Shown here piece after piece: positions 37,257 through 48,069 of a stretch of 64,000 bases of DNA. Both the position numbers and the translations under genes were made by a program. Position 1 is the stretch's first letter, and each line of letters begins with the position of its first letter. The stretch is from Pomacea canaliculata (taxonomy: Eukaryota > Mollusca > Gastropoda > Architaenioglossa > Ampullariidae), in contig NC_037591.1 of NCBI RefSeq assembly GCF_003073045.1, positions 29,414,537 to 29,478,536 on the forward strand, read 5' to 3'. The notes under the pieces are model-generated. The model did no database searches. It was not told where the DNA came from and saw nothing but the letters and a program-made list of their open reading frames with translations.

Positions 37257-39642
37257 ATGAAAACAGGTCAGCTGCTTGGACTGGACGGCCAGTGCAAGTT
37301 GGTGAATGGAGAGGGTTCGAGTACCTCCATAGTCCATCGGCTGACGTAAGTTCTAGCATAACATTATTTGGAATAAATTCAACTGCTTTACCTTCCATAC
37401 AGACTGGATTTCGCCTTGACCAAGGACAGAGAGTACGCAATTAATATATATTAGGGTAGACAGAAATATTTGTTAACACTTCTTTTGCTTTTAATGCAAA
37501 ACAAAAGCTAATACCATAGTATATGTTTCGTTTTCATGAAGCAAGCAAAGTTTCTCGAAAATAACTGCATTTATACTTTTAGTGGCTATGCAAATAGTCT
37601 CTTGATTAAATATAAAAAAAAACTTGAGTGAAATTATCCTCATAATTATTTCACTTAATTATTATTAATCGCTAATATTATTAACTTGACGTTCTTATCA
37701 GTTAGTTTTTGAAATGAACTTATTGGTTAAATTTGTTTATTTGTTAATTACTTTTGTATCACTTCTCAGCTTTGTAATAGGCTTACCTGTATACAAAAAT
37801 CGCCAGTTGGAAAAATCGCTCTGATGAGTACATTTACGGGAACCCCATGCGGGAAAGAACAGGTGAGTGTACCCACGTGTTTACCATCGGTGTGAGAGAG
37901 TGTAAAAGTGTTCGTGCGCGTGCGTGGGTGCGTGCGCCAGTCCATGTTTGTGAGTATATAGTATATTTCCTTTTACAGATGTGTTTAAATGGAGCGTGCG
38001 TGCCGTGGGTGAAGACTGTCAACCCCGACTATGTGCGTCCTCTGGTGAGGGAAGGTGACTGGGGACCATGGAGTCCGTCGTCTCCCTGTGACAACACTTG
38101 TGGTGATGGTGTCAGCGTCTCCACACGACAATGTAACAGACCAACGTACGTTTCCTGCCACGACAACAGCCAAACACGAGTAACACCTGTCTATCATTAC
38201 AAGGGTCACTCAGCAGTAGTATTAGTAGTAATAATAAAGTTGATTTATATAGCCCTTTAATTAACCTACCATCAAAGGCAGGCTCAAAGATGGTCTCAGA
38301 AGCATAGAGTTGATTGTGAGCAATGCTAGTGTAGCTATTAATGTTTAATCTGTGTTTGCAATCAATAATCCATTCATTTCCCCCATCAATCCGTCTTTGC
38401 ATTTTTAATACGTTCATTTTCCACCTTATTTCTGTCTTAGCATTCATTAGTTCGTGTTTCTGCTTATTTCTTTGATACTATTTGATTATGAGACTGAACA
38501 TTACCTCTCATAGCTATCACAATCCTCTTCTATCTATCATATACCTCCGTTACAACTATGCCAACATATCACCACGTATGATTTTGTCGTATTTTTACGT
38601 ATTTGTTTTCTGCAGCCTGTTTTTATGATATGTTTAGAAGTAACACGTGACCTTTTTAATTAACAGACCAAACGTGGCCCCGTTCTGTAATGGAGATGTC
38701 CTCAAAGCTCAGATGTGTCCATCTCGACAGGTAAAGTGTTAGTTTCGTTTATTGTGTTAGTAGAGTTGTAAACACCCTTCATGCACGTGCACGTACAGTT
38801 AGGTTTCTGAAATAAAAAGAGCTTAATCACAACACTACAGTAATTTATATAACATGCACATCTGTTTTATGGCACCACGCATACAACATGCACTAATGTC
38901 AACTATCCATAACATTTCTTGACTGACAGCAGGACTTTTCAAAGACGTGAAATGTGTGACATCGTGTTTGTCGTGACTCTTTCGAGTTTCGTGATGACAT
39001 CCTTCTTGTCGTTCAAGGTGTGCTCAGGTGAGAGCAGCGTGGAGTCGGAACTCGTCCAACAGCGGGTCAAGGCCGTGTGCAGCAGGGTAAAGGCCAGCGG
39101 TGCCTCAGTCTACAACCTGACCGGAGAGGGCAAAGTGCACGGCACCAGCGGCGGTGAGTTACTCAACAGCCGGAAATTACGATCTGATTTATAAAGGAAA
39201 CGCCGAATGATTTGAGTGCCAATCCCACGAGAAGAATTTATCACGTTTCACAGCTCACCATCCTTTCTCAACTTTACAGAGGTTGACAAGTGCACGGTGA
39301 CCTGTAACCTTGTGACAGGGACCTCATCAGAACGCTTCCTCCTACAGGACGGGACACCATGCTGGGGTGAGGACAACGACAGGGACCACGACTCTAATGT
39401 CAGAGGCATTTCGTGGCGATGTGTACAAGGCCGATGTCTGGTGAGTGTGTGTGTTGTTTTTTTTTTTAAATCATCACCATCATTATCGTGAGGTCCTCAA
39501 TAATTGTCGCTAAGTTACTGTTGCTGTTTTGTTCTGTCTGCAGGCCTTCGGGTGTAACGGCAAGAGTCTGGGTGAGGGAGGCGGTGTGGAGAAAGACAGG
39601 TGTGGAGTGTGTGGCGGGAACGGCTTGTCTTGCCCCAAGTAA
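31824..39642 (+). CDS. ADAMTS-like metalloproteinase B (18 exons)
   Basis: Exons: 31824-31886, 32375-32435, 32703-32769, 33187-33445, 33671-33873, 34388-34536, 35121-35207, 35560-35660, 35858-35983, 36469-36591, 36796-36875, 37267-37345, 37770-37862, 37979-38145, 38667-38730, 39018-39153, 39280-39440 and 39544-39642. It is the closest paralogue of A, with the same layout: signal peptide, M12B propeptide, catalytic domain with HETGH near residue 370, ADAMTS Cys-rich segment, thrombospondin repeat (WGPW, CDNTCG), then the Cys-rich module ending CGVCGGNGLSC. Expected size is about 705 residues. The start has a good context (ACCATGG). There is no spacer domain or further thrombospondin repeat, so the protein is shorter than typical ADAMTS. 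Two frame interruptions appear, in exons 5 and 12, both next to short G or C runs. Exon 3 uses a GTAGGT donor in the register of the paralogues, unlike A. A 3' UTR intron (39686-39934) follows the stop. Confidence 0.83.
37206..37260 (+). repeat. (TGC)n(ATG)n triplet repeat next to the exon 12 acceptor of gene B
   Basis: About 13 TGC units followed by ATG/GAT units end only six bases before the coding exon that starts at 37267. The matching intron of A has a GAT-type repeat at about 27489-27530 in the same position, so the tract predates their duplication and has changed its unit since. Confidence 0.85.
38205..38305 (+). repeat. Possible SINE/LINE tail in intron 14 of gene B
   Basis: A (AGT/AAT)n run followed by AAAGTTGATTTATATAGCCC and a segment with GGCAGGCTCAAAGATGG. 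Such TATATAGC...GCTCAAAG tails are common on interspersed repeats of marine invertebrates. I see no second copy here, and the family is not assigned. Confidence 0.35.
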
Positions 39643-40316
39643 CTTGGTCAACTCACATCATTGGACACAATAAGCAGAGACATAGGTAGTGAGCCCTACA
39701 CACACACACGCACACTCTCGCTCATACACTAACACACTCACACTCTTGATCACTCCTTACACACAAACACATGGGCGCTCGCGTGCAGACATACAAATAC
39801 TGATATATGCAAAAGATAGGTTTACTTAAGGGCAAAGTGGAGTCAAGACGCTATTGTCATCGTTATTATTTTTATCATCGTCGTGGGTGTTACATGTCTT
39901 ATCGCAATTGTAACTCTGTTCTTGACTCTTTCAGGTTTCCGAGGATTGAGCAAATGTTGTAATCAGACTTTCTAGTCTGGACATGAATGATTGTCTTGAT
40001 GCTTTTATCGGTAGTAACATTAGTGTTAGAAAGATTCATTTGTCAAGCACACAAGAAAGTGTTATTAAAACTCATACAAACATTTTTTCCTTTTTTTCAA
40101 CGTGTGTGTGCGCGCGCGTGCGTGGGCAGTCGTGGGACTGGAAAACACTGAAAAAAATCTGCTACCAAGGACTATGTAAACAAAAGACCCTCTGTATCGT
40201 GAAGAACAATGGACCCTTTAGATACACTGCACAGCGGAGGTCAATCTAGATCAAGATCAATCCAAATTATCTTTTAAATAGGTTGGCGATAAGAACAGAG
40301 CTGATTGTTAATACTT

Positions 40317-40322
40317 AATAAA
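40317..40322 (+). promoter_or_regulatory. Candidate polyadenylation signal of metalloproteinase B
   Basis: AATAAA in the 3' UTR exon that begins at 39935, after the 3' UTR intron. It gives a terminal exon of about 400 bases. Distance alone supports the assignment. Confidence 0.4.
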
Positions 40323-40848
40323 TTCCGCAATAGGCCAACATTTGACGACCTCAGATCTTTAGCTTTACCCTAAATAATAAGACGTGTTTTGGACTGGATG
40401 TCACTGCCGATAAGCTTGTGATTTCAGATTCATTACACTTACAAAATTCATTTTTAGTTTCACGGTCAGGCCAGAGGAACTCGATGACCGACCTTTTTGA
40501 CGGCCAGTTCGTGTCTTTGATATCAACGTAAATGATAAGACCAAAGTGCGTTCGGTAGAGAGGTCAGCATTTCACCTTTCAGGTGTACAGTTGCAGAATA
40601 AACAATACCCAGTCAACATCTGTTGCTTATCACTATTTCGATTATTGATAGAGGCAAATCTGCTTTGTATCTCTAGCAATTGTATTTTAACGTGTAATGT
40701 AAGCACATGTGTGGTCATCAGGTACAGTTACTGATCGGGATATTATCGTTTGCATGTATGAACACAGATGATTATGATTATGATTATTATTATATTGCTG
40801 CAGTTTCCTTGTCATTTCTACTTTAGTTCGCTTTCTTTCCTATATTAA

Positions 40849-42255
40849 TGGATGGCGATTGTTTTTCTTTCAAAACTACAATGACCTGTGAGTGAAACAT
40901 GACGTCAGGCTTGTATACGGGGCCTGCTGAAAGAAGTAAAAATAAAGTGAGATAATTCAGAAAGTCATTAACTTCTATTTGACAGAATTACGGGATGAGA
41001 CGTTAAAGTGATCTCAAATCACAGAGAGAAAACAATACTTCAAACAGAACAAGAGGAAGTCAAACAAATGTATGTAGTCAGGCACCTACCCGCATACAGC
41101 AACACTTACATTATCTTGCAGCTTTCGAGAAAACGTCCAACTGACCTGACGGCCACTAGCTGTGATGCACTTGCGTGTCTTGTGACAAAATTTCGCTCAC
41201 TGTCCAAGCACAGGCCTCCTTTGTCCTATTTCTGTGACTGTTCTCTTCCGCAGGAGAAATGCTAAAGTCCAGCAAAGAGTTCAAAAGTAAAACAAGTTAG
41301 GCACCGCGGGCAATATTAACAAAGATAACAGCACTCAGATAACTCCCTTAGCTAGGTTAGGTGGCAGTGAGTGGGTTCACAAAGGCAGATTTATTTTGTT
41401 TGCTTATTTATAGATAGTGGTGTGTGTATTTTTTGGTGGTGGTGGTAGTGACCAGAAGTAGTTGTCGTCTAATATGTGTGGAGCGACAATTTATTGTGAC
41501 TACAGAATGAAGGCTAAAGTATCATGCCTTGATCCTACACACATACACACTTTTCTTGCCTATATAAGTTTCGCCTTTTGAAGTGTAGCAGTTTTCTCGC
41601 CGTTCATTGTTAGGTCCGGCAGAATATTATTAGAAATAGTAATGGTTAATCGGAGATTAATAATGGATAACATTTAAAGGTTCGTCTTTTACCTTTTCTC
41701 ACTCGCTATGGCGGAGCACAAAGACACGAAGCATCACTAATCTGAACTTGTATTTACAGCTGATGCATATAGTTATATCACCTTTTTGTGTGACAAATTA
41801 GAAAAAATAAACCTGCATAGAACACATACCCACAACCCACATTTAATTTAAGGTAGCCATCTGGGCATGACATCTAGTAACTATATGAAGTGAATCACAT
41901 TTTAAAATAATTTTATTAATTAAACTCAGTTATTAATTTAACAGTCTTTTTGGATGTTCGGAGACGTGTACCAACTGTTCTCACGCTCACACGTTACAAC
42001 TTCATTAAGAGAGACGTTGAAGACCACCGCGAGTCCGTCGTCAAAGTCCAGAAACTTCGAGCTTCGTCTCACTTCCGGAGAGAGACTACACATGTCACTT
42101 CAGAAGCGGCAAGTTCTATGCCCAAACCTGAAAGTGGTGGAGCGCTTGGAGAACGAAACGATAATCAGTCGCCCACTGATCAAAGACTGCTTCTTCAGTG
42201 GCCTTCTGAGGGACAAGTCTGGTTTCGCTTCACTGTCGCTGTGTGATGGAAATAT
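40849..42255 (+). pseudogene. Decayed partial copy of a C-type metalloproteinase gene
   Basis: Segment 40849-41345 aligns with 45668-46095, the 5' UTR intron of gene C, sharing strings such as GTGAGTGAAACATGA and AGATAATTCAGAAAGTCA-like sequence. Further on, 41953-42255 is a copy of exon 4 of genes C to E, encoding part of the M12B propeptide (NFELRLTSGERLHMSLQKR, DCFFSGLL, ASLSLCDGN) up to a GTAAGA donor. Exons 1 to 3 are not found between the two parts, nothing resembling exons 5 to 11 follows, and the exon carries a frame change near its start. It is therefore a broken, 3'-truncated duplicate and cannot encode a protease. Confidence 0.75.
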
Positions 42256-43383
42256 GGTAAGATCACAAAAAAAGAAAAGAAGAGAGACTCTCACTGGTGT
42301 TAAATTACTCGACTTGGTGCAGAAGTGAAAGATGTAGTTGTTGACCAGATGTTCTAGGCCTAACTGACCATGTGATTGCAAAGTTTTATCCATCTGAGAC
42401 ATCTATGCCTGTCACGATACGGTCTTAGAAATGATGTGAACTTCACGTGTTCATTTTCAAGTCTTTATAGTGTGTTACACAACCCCAAATGCATCCTTTT
42501 GCTATGATTGTTTCGCCTAAATCTATGAACGTACCTGATTAGAGTTATGTCCCTTCGCCTTACAGGCTGAGGGGATCGGCTCTCCTTGATTTCGTTTATG
42601 TTTTGTGGTCGTGCTTCGATTTGGATAAAGGTGTTGGACCTTCATATTTACGTGTGCATCTGCTGTGTTTTCTTCCTCTTCTGATTTGAAACAGGACGAT
42701 ATATATATATATATAATGTTATTTTGAAGTGCGAACTGTTTGGATCTATTGACTAGATTCCACTTCGCCATGCATCACTTGCTTCGGCAGCGATCTGGAG
42801 CTGGATTGAATAAACTGAAGTGATGATCGCCCTCTTGCAGTTTCATTTGATAACACTTCTTCATGTTCTCGAGATTACTCAATATCTTCTCCATTTTCTC
42901 CTGATGCCACTAACCTTATTCTCTGGAGTCGTTACCGTTACATCTACAGTGATCACACTTCACTGCTGGAACGCAGCGAGTCCTCACATTGTTATTCGTT
43001 TTACATCTTTGTTACTATTTTGTGATTTTGTTCGACATCTTTGTTACCTTTTTTGACAACTTGTTCTACATCTTTGTTACTATTTTGTGATCTTGTTCAG
43101 AGATATTGCACTTTATAAACTCCCACTTATCATTAGTACTATACACCATGAACGTAGATCCCTGCTATACACGGTGCCTGTCTCAAAACAGGCGAAGTAA
43201 CTCTACATCGCAATATTTCTTCCGCGGATTTTCCAGTCACGACGTGATTGGTCATTATTACGGGTGGACCGTCTAAGCTATTAAAAGCCAATGAGGGAAT
43301 CAACTTGGGGTTGTGGTCGAATCAAATGGGGTCGTGGTTGAATCGACTGATGGGTCCAATTGGCGAAAATTGTGAGACACATA

Positions 43384-43655
43384 CAGGCCCGTTCTTAGCC
43401 CCCGCGGGGCCCGAGGCAAAGGGCATGTGCGGGGCCCTCACATAAATCCAGCAATAGCTCAATGCACGAACGTTCATGCGCGATAAATCCTCGGTGTCCA
43501 GCAGCCTTCTGTCTCCAAGCGCGTCCAGCGAGAATGTGATACGGCTGACTACACTTCCATATACCTAGTTACCATATCAATCAAAAGCGCGGGGCCCCTT
43601 GAAGCGCGGGGCCCTAGGCAGATGCCTCGTCCGCCTGCCCCTAAGCACGGCCCTG
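43384..43655. mobile_element. hAT-type non-autonomous element (MITE)
   Basis: The 272-bp element begins CAGGCCCGTTCTTAG and ends with the near-inverse CTAAGCACGGCCCTG. An exact 8-bp target duplication, GACACATA, stands at 43376-43383 and 43656-43663. The subterminal regions are rich in GGGGCCC. An 8-bp duplication with CAGG...CCTG termini is the hallmark of the hAT superfamily. There is no transposase coding capacity, so it was mobilised in trans. Almost certainly present in many copies. Confidence 0.85.
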
Positions 43656-43663
43656 GACACATA

Positions 43664-45370
43664 TATATATATATAAACGCACGCTAATTTAAATTTTAAA
43701 ATCATGAATAATGACCATACTTCCACTATTGATTTTTTTAAACTATTTGTTGAACAGTCTTATCACCAGACAATCATTACAGCAAAAGTATTAAAAAAGT
43801 GTATGTTTAGGGTATAATACATTGCTACCGTCTACGGTTTTTGAAAATTAAGTCGTCTGCAAATAATGTCAGCAGACGATGGTTTCAGAGTTTTTTAAAT
43901 GATGTCTGAAAAATCTATCTTAACAAGACAAAGGTTGGGAGACATTTTTGTTGTATAGTATTGAAATAGAGACGAGAAGTCTTCCTGCTGGTGAAGTCTG
44001 TGTGAAAATCTGTTATTCCATCCTAAGAGATATTACTGAAGACATCAGTGTTAAAACAAAGAGGGTAACTCGAATTAGAAAATACTAAAATAGGTATTTT
44101 AACAGAAATTATGTCTATTTAATTAAATGTGTGTTCGTCAGTATATACACTTTTTTGGCTGTTGGTTGTTTCTTCTCATTTTCCTCCTTTTTCTCCTCTT
44201 CTGTTGTATCGTTGATAAAATCGCTTACGTAGCGATGAACGCGGTATAGTTTAAGGAAGAAAATTGTATTGACCTTGCAGGAATAAAACCAGGTCACATC
44301 AACGACACTGTTTTTTGATTGTCCACTCTGACAGATAAGGAGGGTTGACTGAGAACAGATATTTTTTTCTAAAATCCTTCGCCACGTACTTTCTATTTTG
44401 TTGTATTTCTCAACGTTTCCCTACCAATGGTCCGTCACCTAGATAGAGTGCAATGCAAGAATCAACGTAGGGAAGACCAATCCTTTTGGTTTGCCAGCAG
44501 AATAAAACTTCTGTTGATTAGTTTTCAAATAGACTGCTAGTGGCCAAGTATCAGTCACAGTTTATTACTATAATTATGATAAGAAAGAAACACAGAACGA
44601 ACGATTAAGTAGTTAACGAGAATATAAAAATAACAAAAACATGACCTTAATCTTTTTAAAGGGACGCGGGTAAATAGAATCATAGAATTCATCTCTTTAA
44701 CCTTTTTTTAAAGAAAAAGTGAACTACCAGCTAAGAGGAGATATGTTCCTAATGTTCCTAAATACAACAGAACTCTACGCAACAAGTGATACAGAAATCA
44801 GGGACACATGGTAGAAATAATATTGACATAGAAATAGTTTAGTGCTGTTCAAAACAAACACCATATATCACATATTACAAACAGTAAGAAATAATTTCAA
44901 CATCACTTAATAAACTGTTTTTAATATTGGACAATTCTTTCGACAGTGTAAAGTGTGTTGCAAGAATGGAGATAGCTATTCTACCTGTGCATTGTTCTAG
45001 TAATATTTAGTCACCTTACTGTTAAAAAAATACTCAGTTCAATAAATCGGAAATAAAAATAAGACCGAAAGAAATTAAACAGTTCGAATAGGAAATTTTG
45101 GACGAAAATTTGACTTGGGACAATAATTTTCCCGGCACCGCCATGTATGTATGTATGTATGTATGTTTTGTTCGTTTGACATCCTCCGAGTTCCTCCCCC
45201 ACAAATGCTGATGTCTGTGTGATAGAAATTACAGAGGCTCCACATTACATTAAACTAGTGCAAAATAAGTTTGAGATAAGGGGGTGAGAGGACACAAAAC
45301 GCGGATCTTTCTGATGGGTTCAGAAGGTCAATGATTGAGTCACGATTATCATTCTATGGAGGTCGGAGAG
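43664..45370. other. Intergenic region upstream of metalloproteinase C
   Basis: AT-rich DNA in which I see no gene. It contains a (TATG)n run at about 45143-45165. Short open frames here have low complexity. Confidence 0.45.
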
Positions 45371-45480
45371 TATATAATCGTCTGCTCGCTTTCGCACAGT
45401 TCAGTCACTCGGGACCAAACAAAGAGGCCCTTTCGCAGATTTCCCAGCAAACCACTACATAGGCTCATCAGCATTTGAAG
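45371..45480 (+). promoter_or_regulatory. TATA promoter and 5' UTR exon of metalloproteinase C
   Basis: A TATATAAT box at 45371-45378 is followed about 30 bases later by the initiator-like GTTCAGTC (45399-45406). A non-coding first exon then runs to the donor AAG/GTAAAG at 45480/45481. The second exon begins at 46498 after TTTTCAG and holds the start codon at 46541. The same TATA-spacer-TTCAGTC arrangement stands upstream of D and E, so the promoter was duplicated with the genes. Confidence 0.7.
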
Positions 45481-46229
45481 GTAAAGTCTTTTCAGCCTAA
45501 TTATTCTCAAACCTTTGGATATGTCTGTAGATTATTTTAGTAATACTACTTGTCTACAGGCATGTGAACAATAACTATGCCATCCTCGTCTTTTTATTGA
45601 TCTACTTTCCTTGCTCCAGTTTTCTTATCATTTTTCTTCTTTCATTCGCTTGTTCTCGTCTCTTCCCTGGACGGCGATTCTTTACTGGCGAAACTACTGC
45701 CATGACCAATAGGTGAGTGAAACATGATGCCGGCCTCGTACAGGGTGTTGATTGAACAAGTGAGATGATACAGAAAGTCACTGAGATTAGGAAAATTACT
45801 GGATGAGAGGTGAAGGTGATCTCAACTGAAATCAAAGACAGAAAGACAATAGTCAAAGCAGAACTCAAGGGAATTACAAAGGTGGATTTAGTCAGGTACC
45901 TCCCTGCACGCAATTACAATCGCATTATTTTTCCAGTCTTCGGAGAAAAGTCAGGACGGCCTGATGCAAGTGTTTTCTCAAGATAGAGTTTTATCACTGT
46001 GAACCTCAGTGTCTTCTTGTGGTGACTATACTTTATCTCAGGAGAAACGCTGACAGTTCAGCAAAATGTTAAAAACCAAGAAGAATCCAGGTGACTCAAG
46101 ATAATAGTTTTAAAAATGGCTTTAGGGATGTCGATCGGTAATCATTCGCTTAGGTTTAGGTTTGCTTATAGTATCGGGTTGTCCAAAAGAGAGATAAGGA
46201 GTTTATTTGTGTGTGTTTCTTTTTTCTTT

Positions 46230-46303
46230 TTGTTTGTTTTTGTTGTTTGTTTGTTTGTTTATTTGTTTGTTTGTTTGTTTGTTTGTTTGTTTGTTTGTTT
46301 GTT
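46230..46303 (+). repeat. (TTTG)n microsatellite in the 5' UTR intron of gene C
   Basis: About 16 units of TTTG with slight interruptions at the left end. It yields spurious open frames of repeated Val-Cys-Leu-Phe on the plus strand and Asn-Lys-Gln-Thr on the minus strand, which are not genes. Confidence 0.9.
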
Positions 46304-46540
46304 TCTGGAGCTATTCCTTTGCCATCTGCCTGCTCTTTAATTACTGTAGTTCTGTTTCGCGTAATCTTCAACCCATTCTCACAGATTTCCATCTCATAAT
46401 TTTACAAATGTCACATCCCATTAATCCAGGAAACTTGAGATTTCATCAGCTTATAGAACCTAACAAACTGCACATTTATTGTGTTATTATTTTTCAGAGT
46501 CGTCTCAGTAAGTTACGAGGGACGCGAAGTCTGACTGACA

Positions 46541-47370
46541 ATGGACAAAATGCTCATACTGACTGTCTGTTTGATTGCCACCTTTTCGGAGGCAGCATTA
46601 CATGATTTTTCTGTGAGTATCTGTCTACCTATATTTTTATCTGACTGCATTTTCCCTATGCCTACACATTAATGCTTTTGATACAAGTGGTGCAACTAAT
46701 ATAATTGCTAAAGACATAGTCAGTTGACAGAATAAGTTCTTCTTTTTAGCTATTATTACTTAAGTATCATTAATGGAGCTAAAAACTGTACACTAAGATA
46801 TTTCTGAAAGCTTATAAAGATTCATAAGATAAATCAAACATTGCTGCAATATCTCAGTGTGTGCATGTGTGTGTGTGTGCGTGCGTGGGTGTTTGCTGGT
46901 TTGCGTGCACGTGTTCCTACTAACTTCAGCTTCGGGACATGTTGGACAACTCTGAGTTTCTAGACCATGCAAGTAGAGTGGTGAAGCTGGTAAGTTCACT
47001 GAACAAACTCGGTGACATGTATTTTTATCTCATTGTTATATATTTATAACTGTTATATATTTAAGACATTCAATGAAAAGGTTTTCACAGTCGTTCTACT
47101 GTCTTCAATATTTTCCAAAAAAGCAATTGTATTTATTACTCTCTTTCAGGTTAAGTAATCTTTATTTCTTTAGTTGTCCGACTTATACCACGCTCAATTA
47201 GAATAGGGATTTTGATCTCACTTTTACACTATAAAAGAGTGACATAGAAAATGTTAAATATGTATGTTAAATAATCATAGTTAATATGGGTTGAATTATT
47301 AAAAGACTGTTTTACCCTTTTTTATCCATCCCTCGCTTCCATACTTATTCGCTCAGATGCTCACTTACTT

Positions 47371-47410
<40 letters not shown>

Positions 47411-47930
47411 GTGCGATTGAATATTTTACGCTTGTATCTACCTACAGCTGATGCAGCTGGCTACGAAGTCGCTACGTTGTACGGTGAGAGTTTGGAGTCC
47501 GGAGAACAAAGAAGGTAAATAGACTTCACACAAATGTTTTCTCAAGTTTACTGCATCGTTGTATCGACTTTTGTGTAGCGAAAAATAATCTGCATGTCAC
47601 ACCCTCTTCAACTTTTTCATGGATGATCGGAGACGTGTACCAACTGTTCTCACGCTCACACGTTACAGCCTCACCAAGAGAGACGTTGAAGACCACGTCG
47701 CCAGTCCGTCGTCAAAGTCCAGAAACTTCGAGCTTCGCCTCACTTCCGGGGAGGGACTACGCATGTCACTTCAGAAGCGAAACGTTTTAAGTTCGGATCT
47801 GAGAGTGGTGGAGCGATTTGACAAAGAAACGATAATCAGTCGCCCAGTCATCAAAGACTGCTTCTTCAGTGGCTTTCTGGAGGACAAGGCTGGCTTCGCT
47901 TCACTGTCGCTGTGTGATGGAAACGTGGTA

Positions 47931-47991
<61 letters not shown>

Positions 47992-48018
47992 GGCAGACAG
48001 ACAGACAGACAGGCAGGC

Positions 48019-48069
<51 letters not shown>

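Noticed and set aside
36933-37337. Minus-strand 134-residue frame with a polyglutamine run
   Set aside because: The Gln run is the antisense of the CTG microsatellite, and the rest is antisense to exon 12 of gene B.
46156-46399. Repetitive Val-Cys-Leu-Phe and Asn-Lys-Gln-Thr frames
   Set aside because: They come from the (TTTG)n microsatellite in the 5' UTR intron of gene C.
47930-48069. Regular short repeats as a possible CRISPR-like array
   Set aside because: Pure tetranucleotide tandem repeat without spacers, in a eukaryotic intron.
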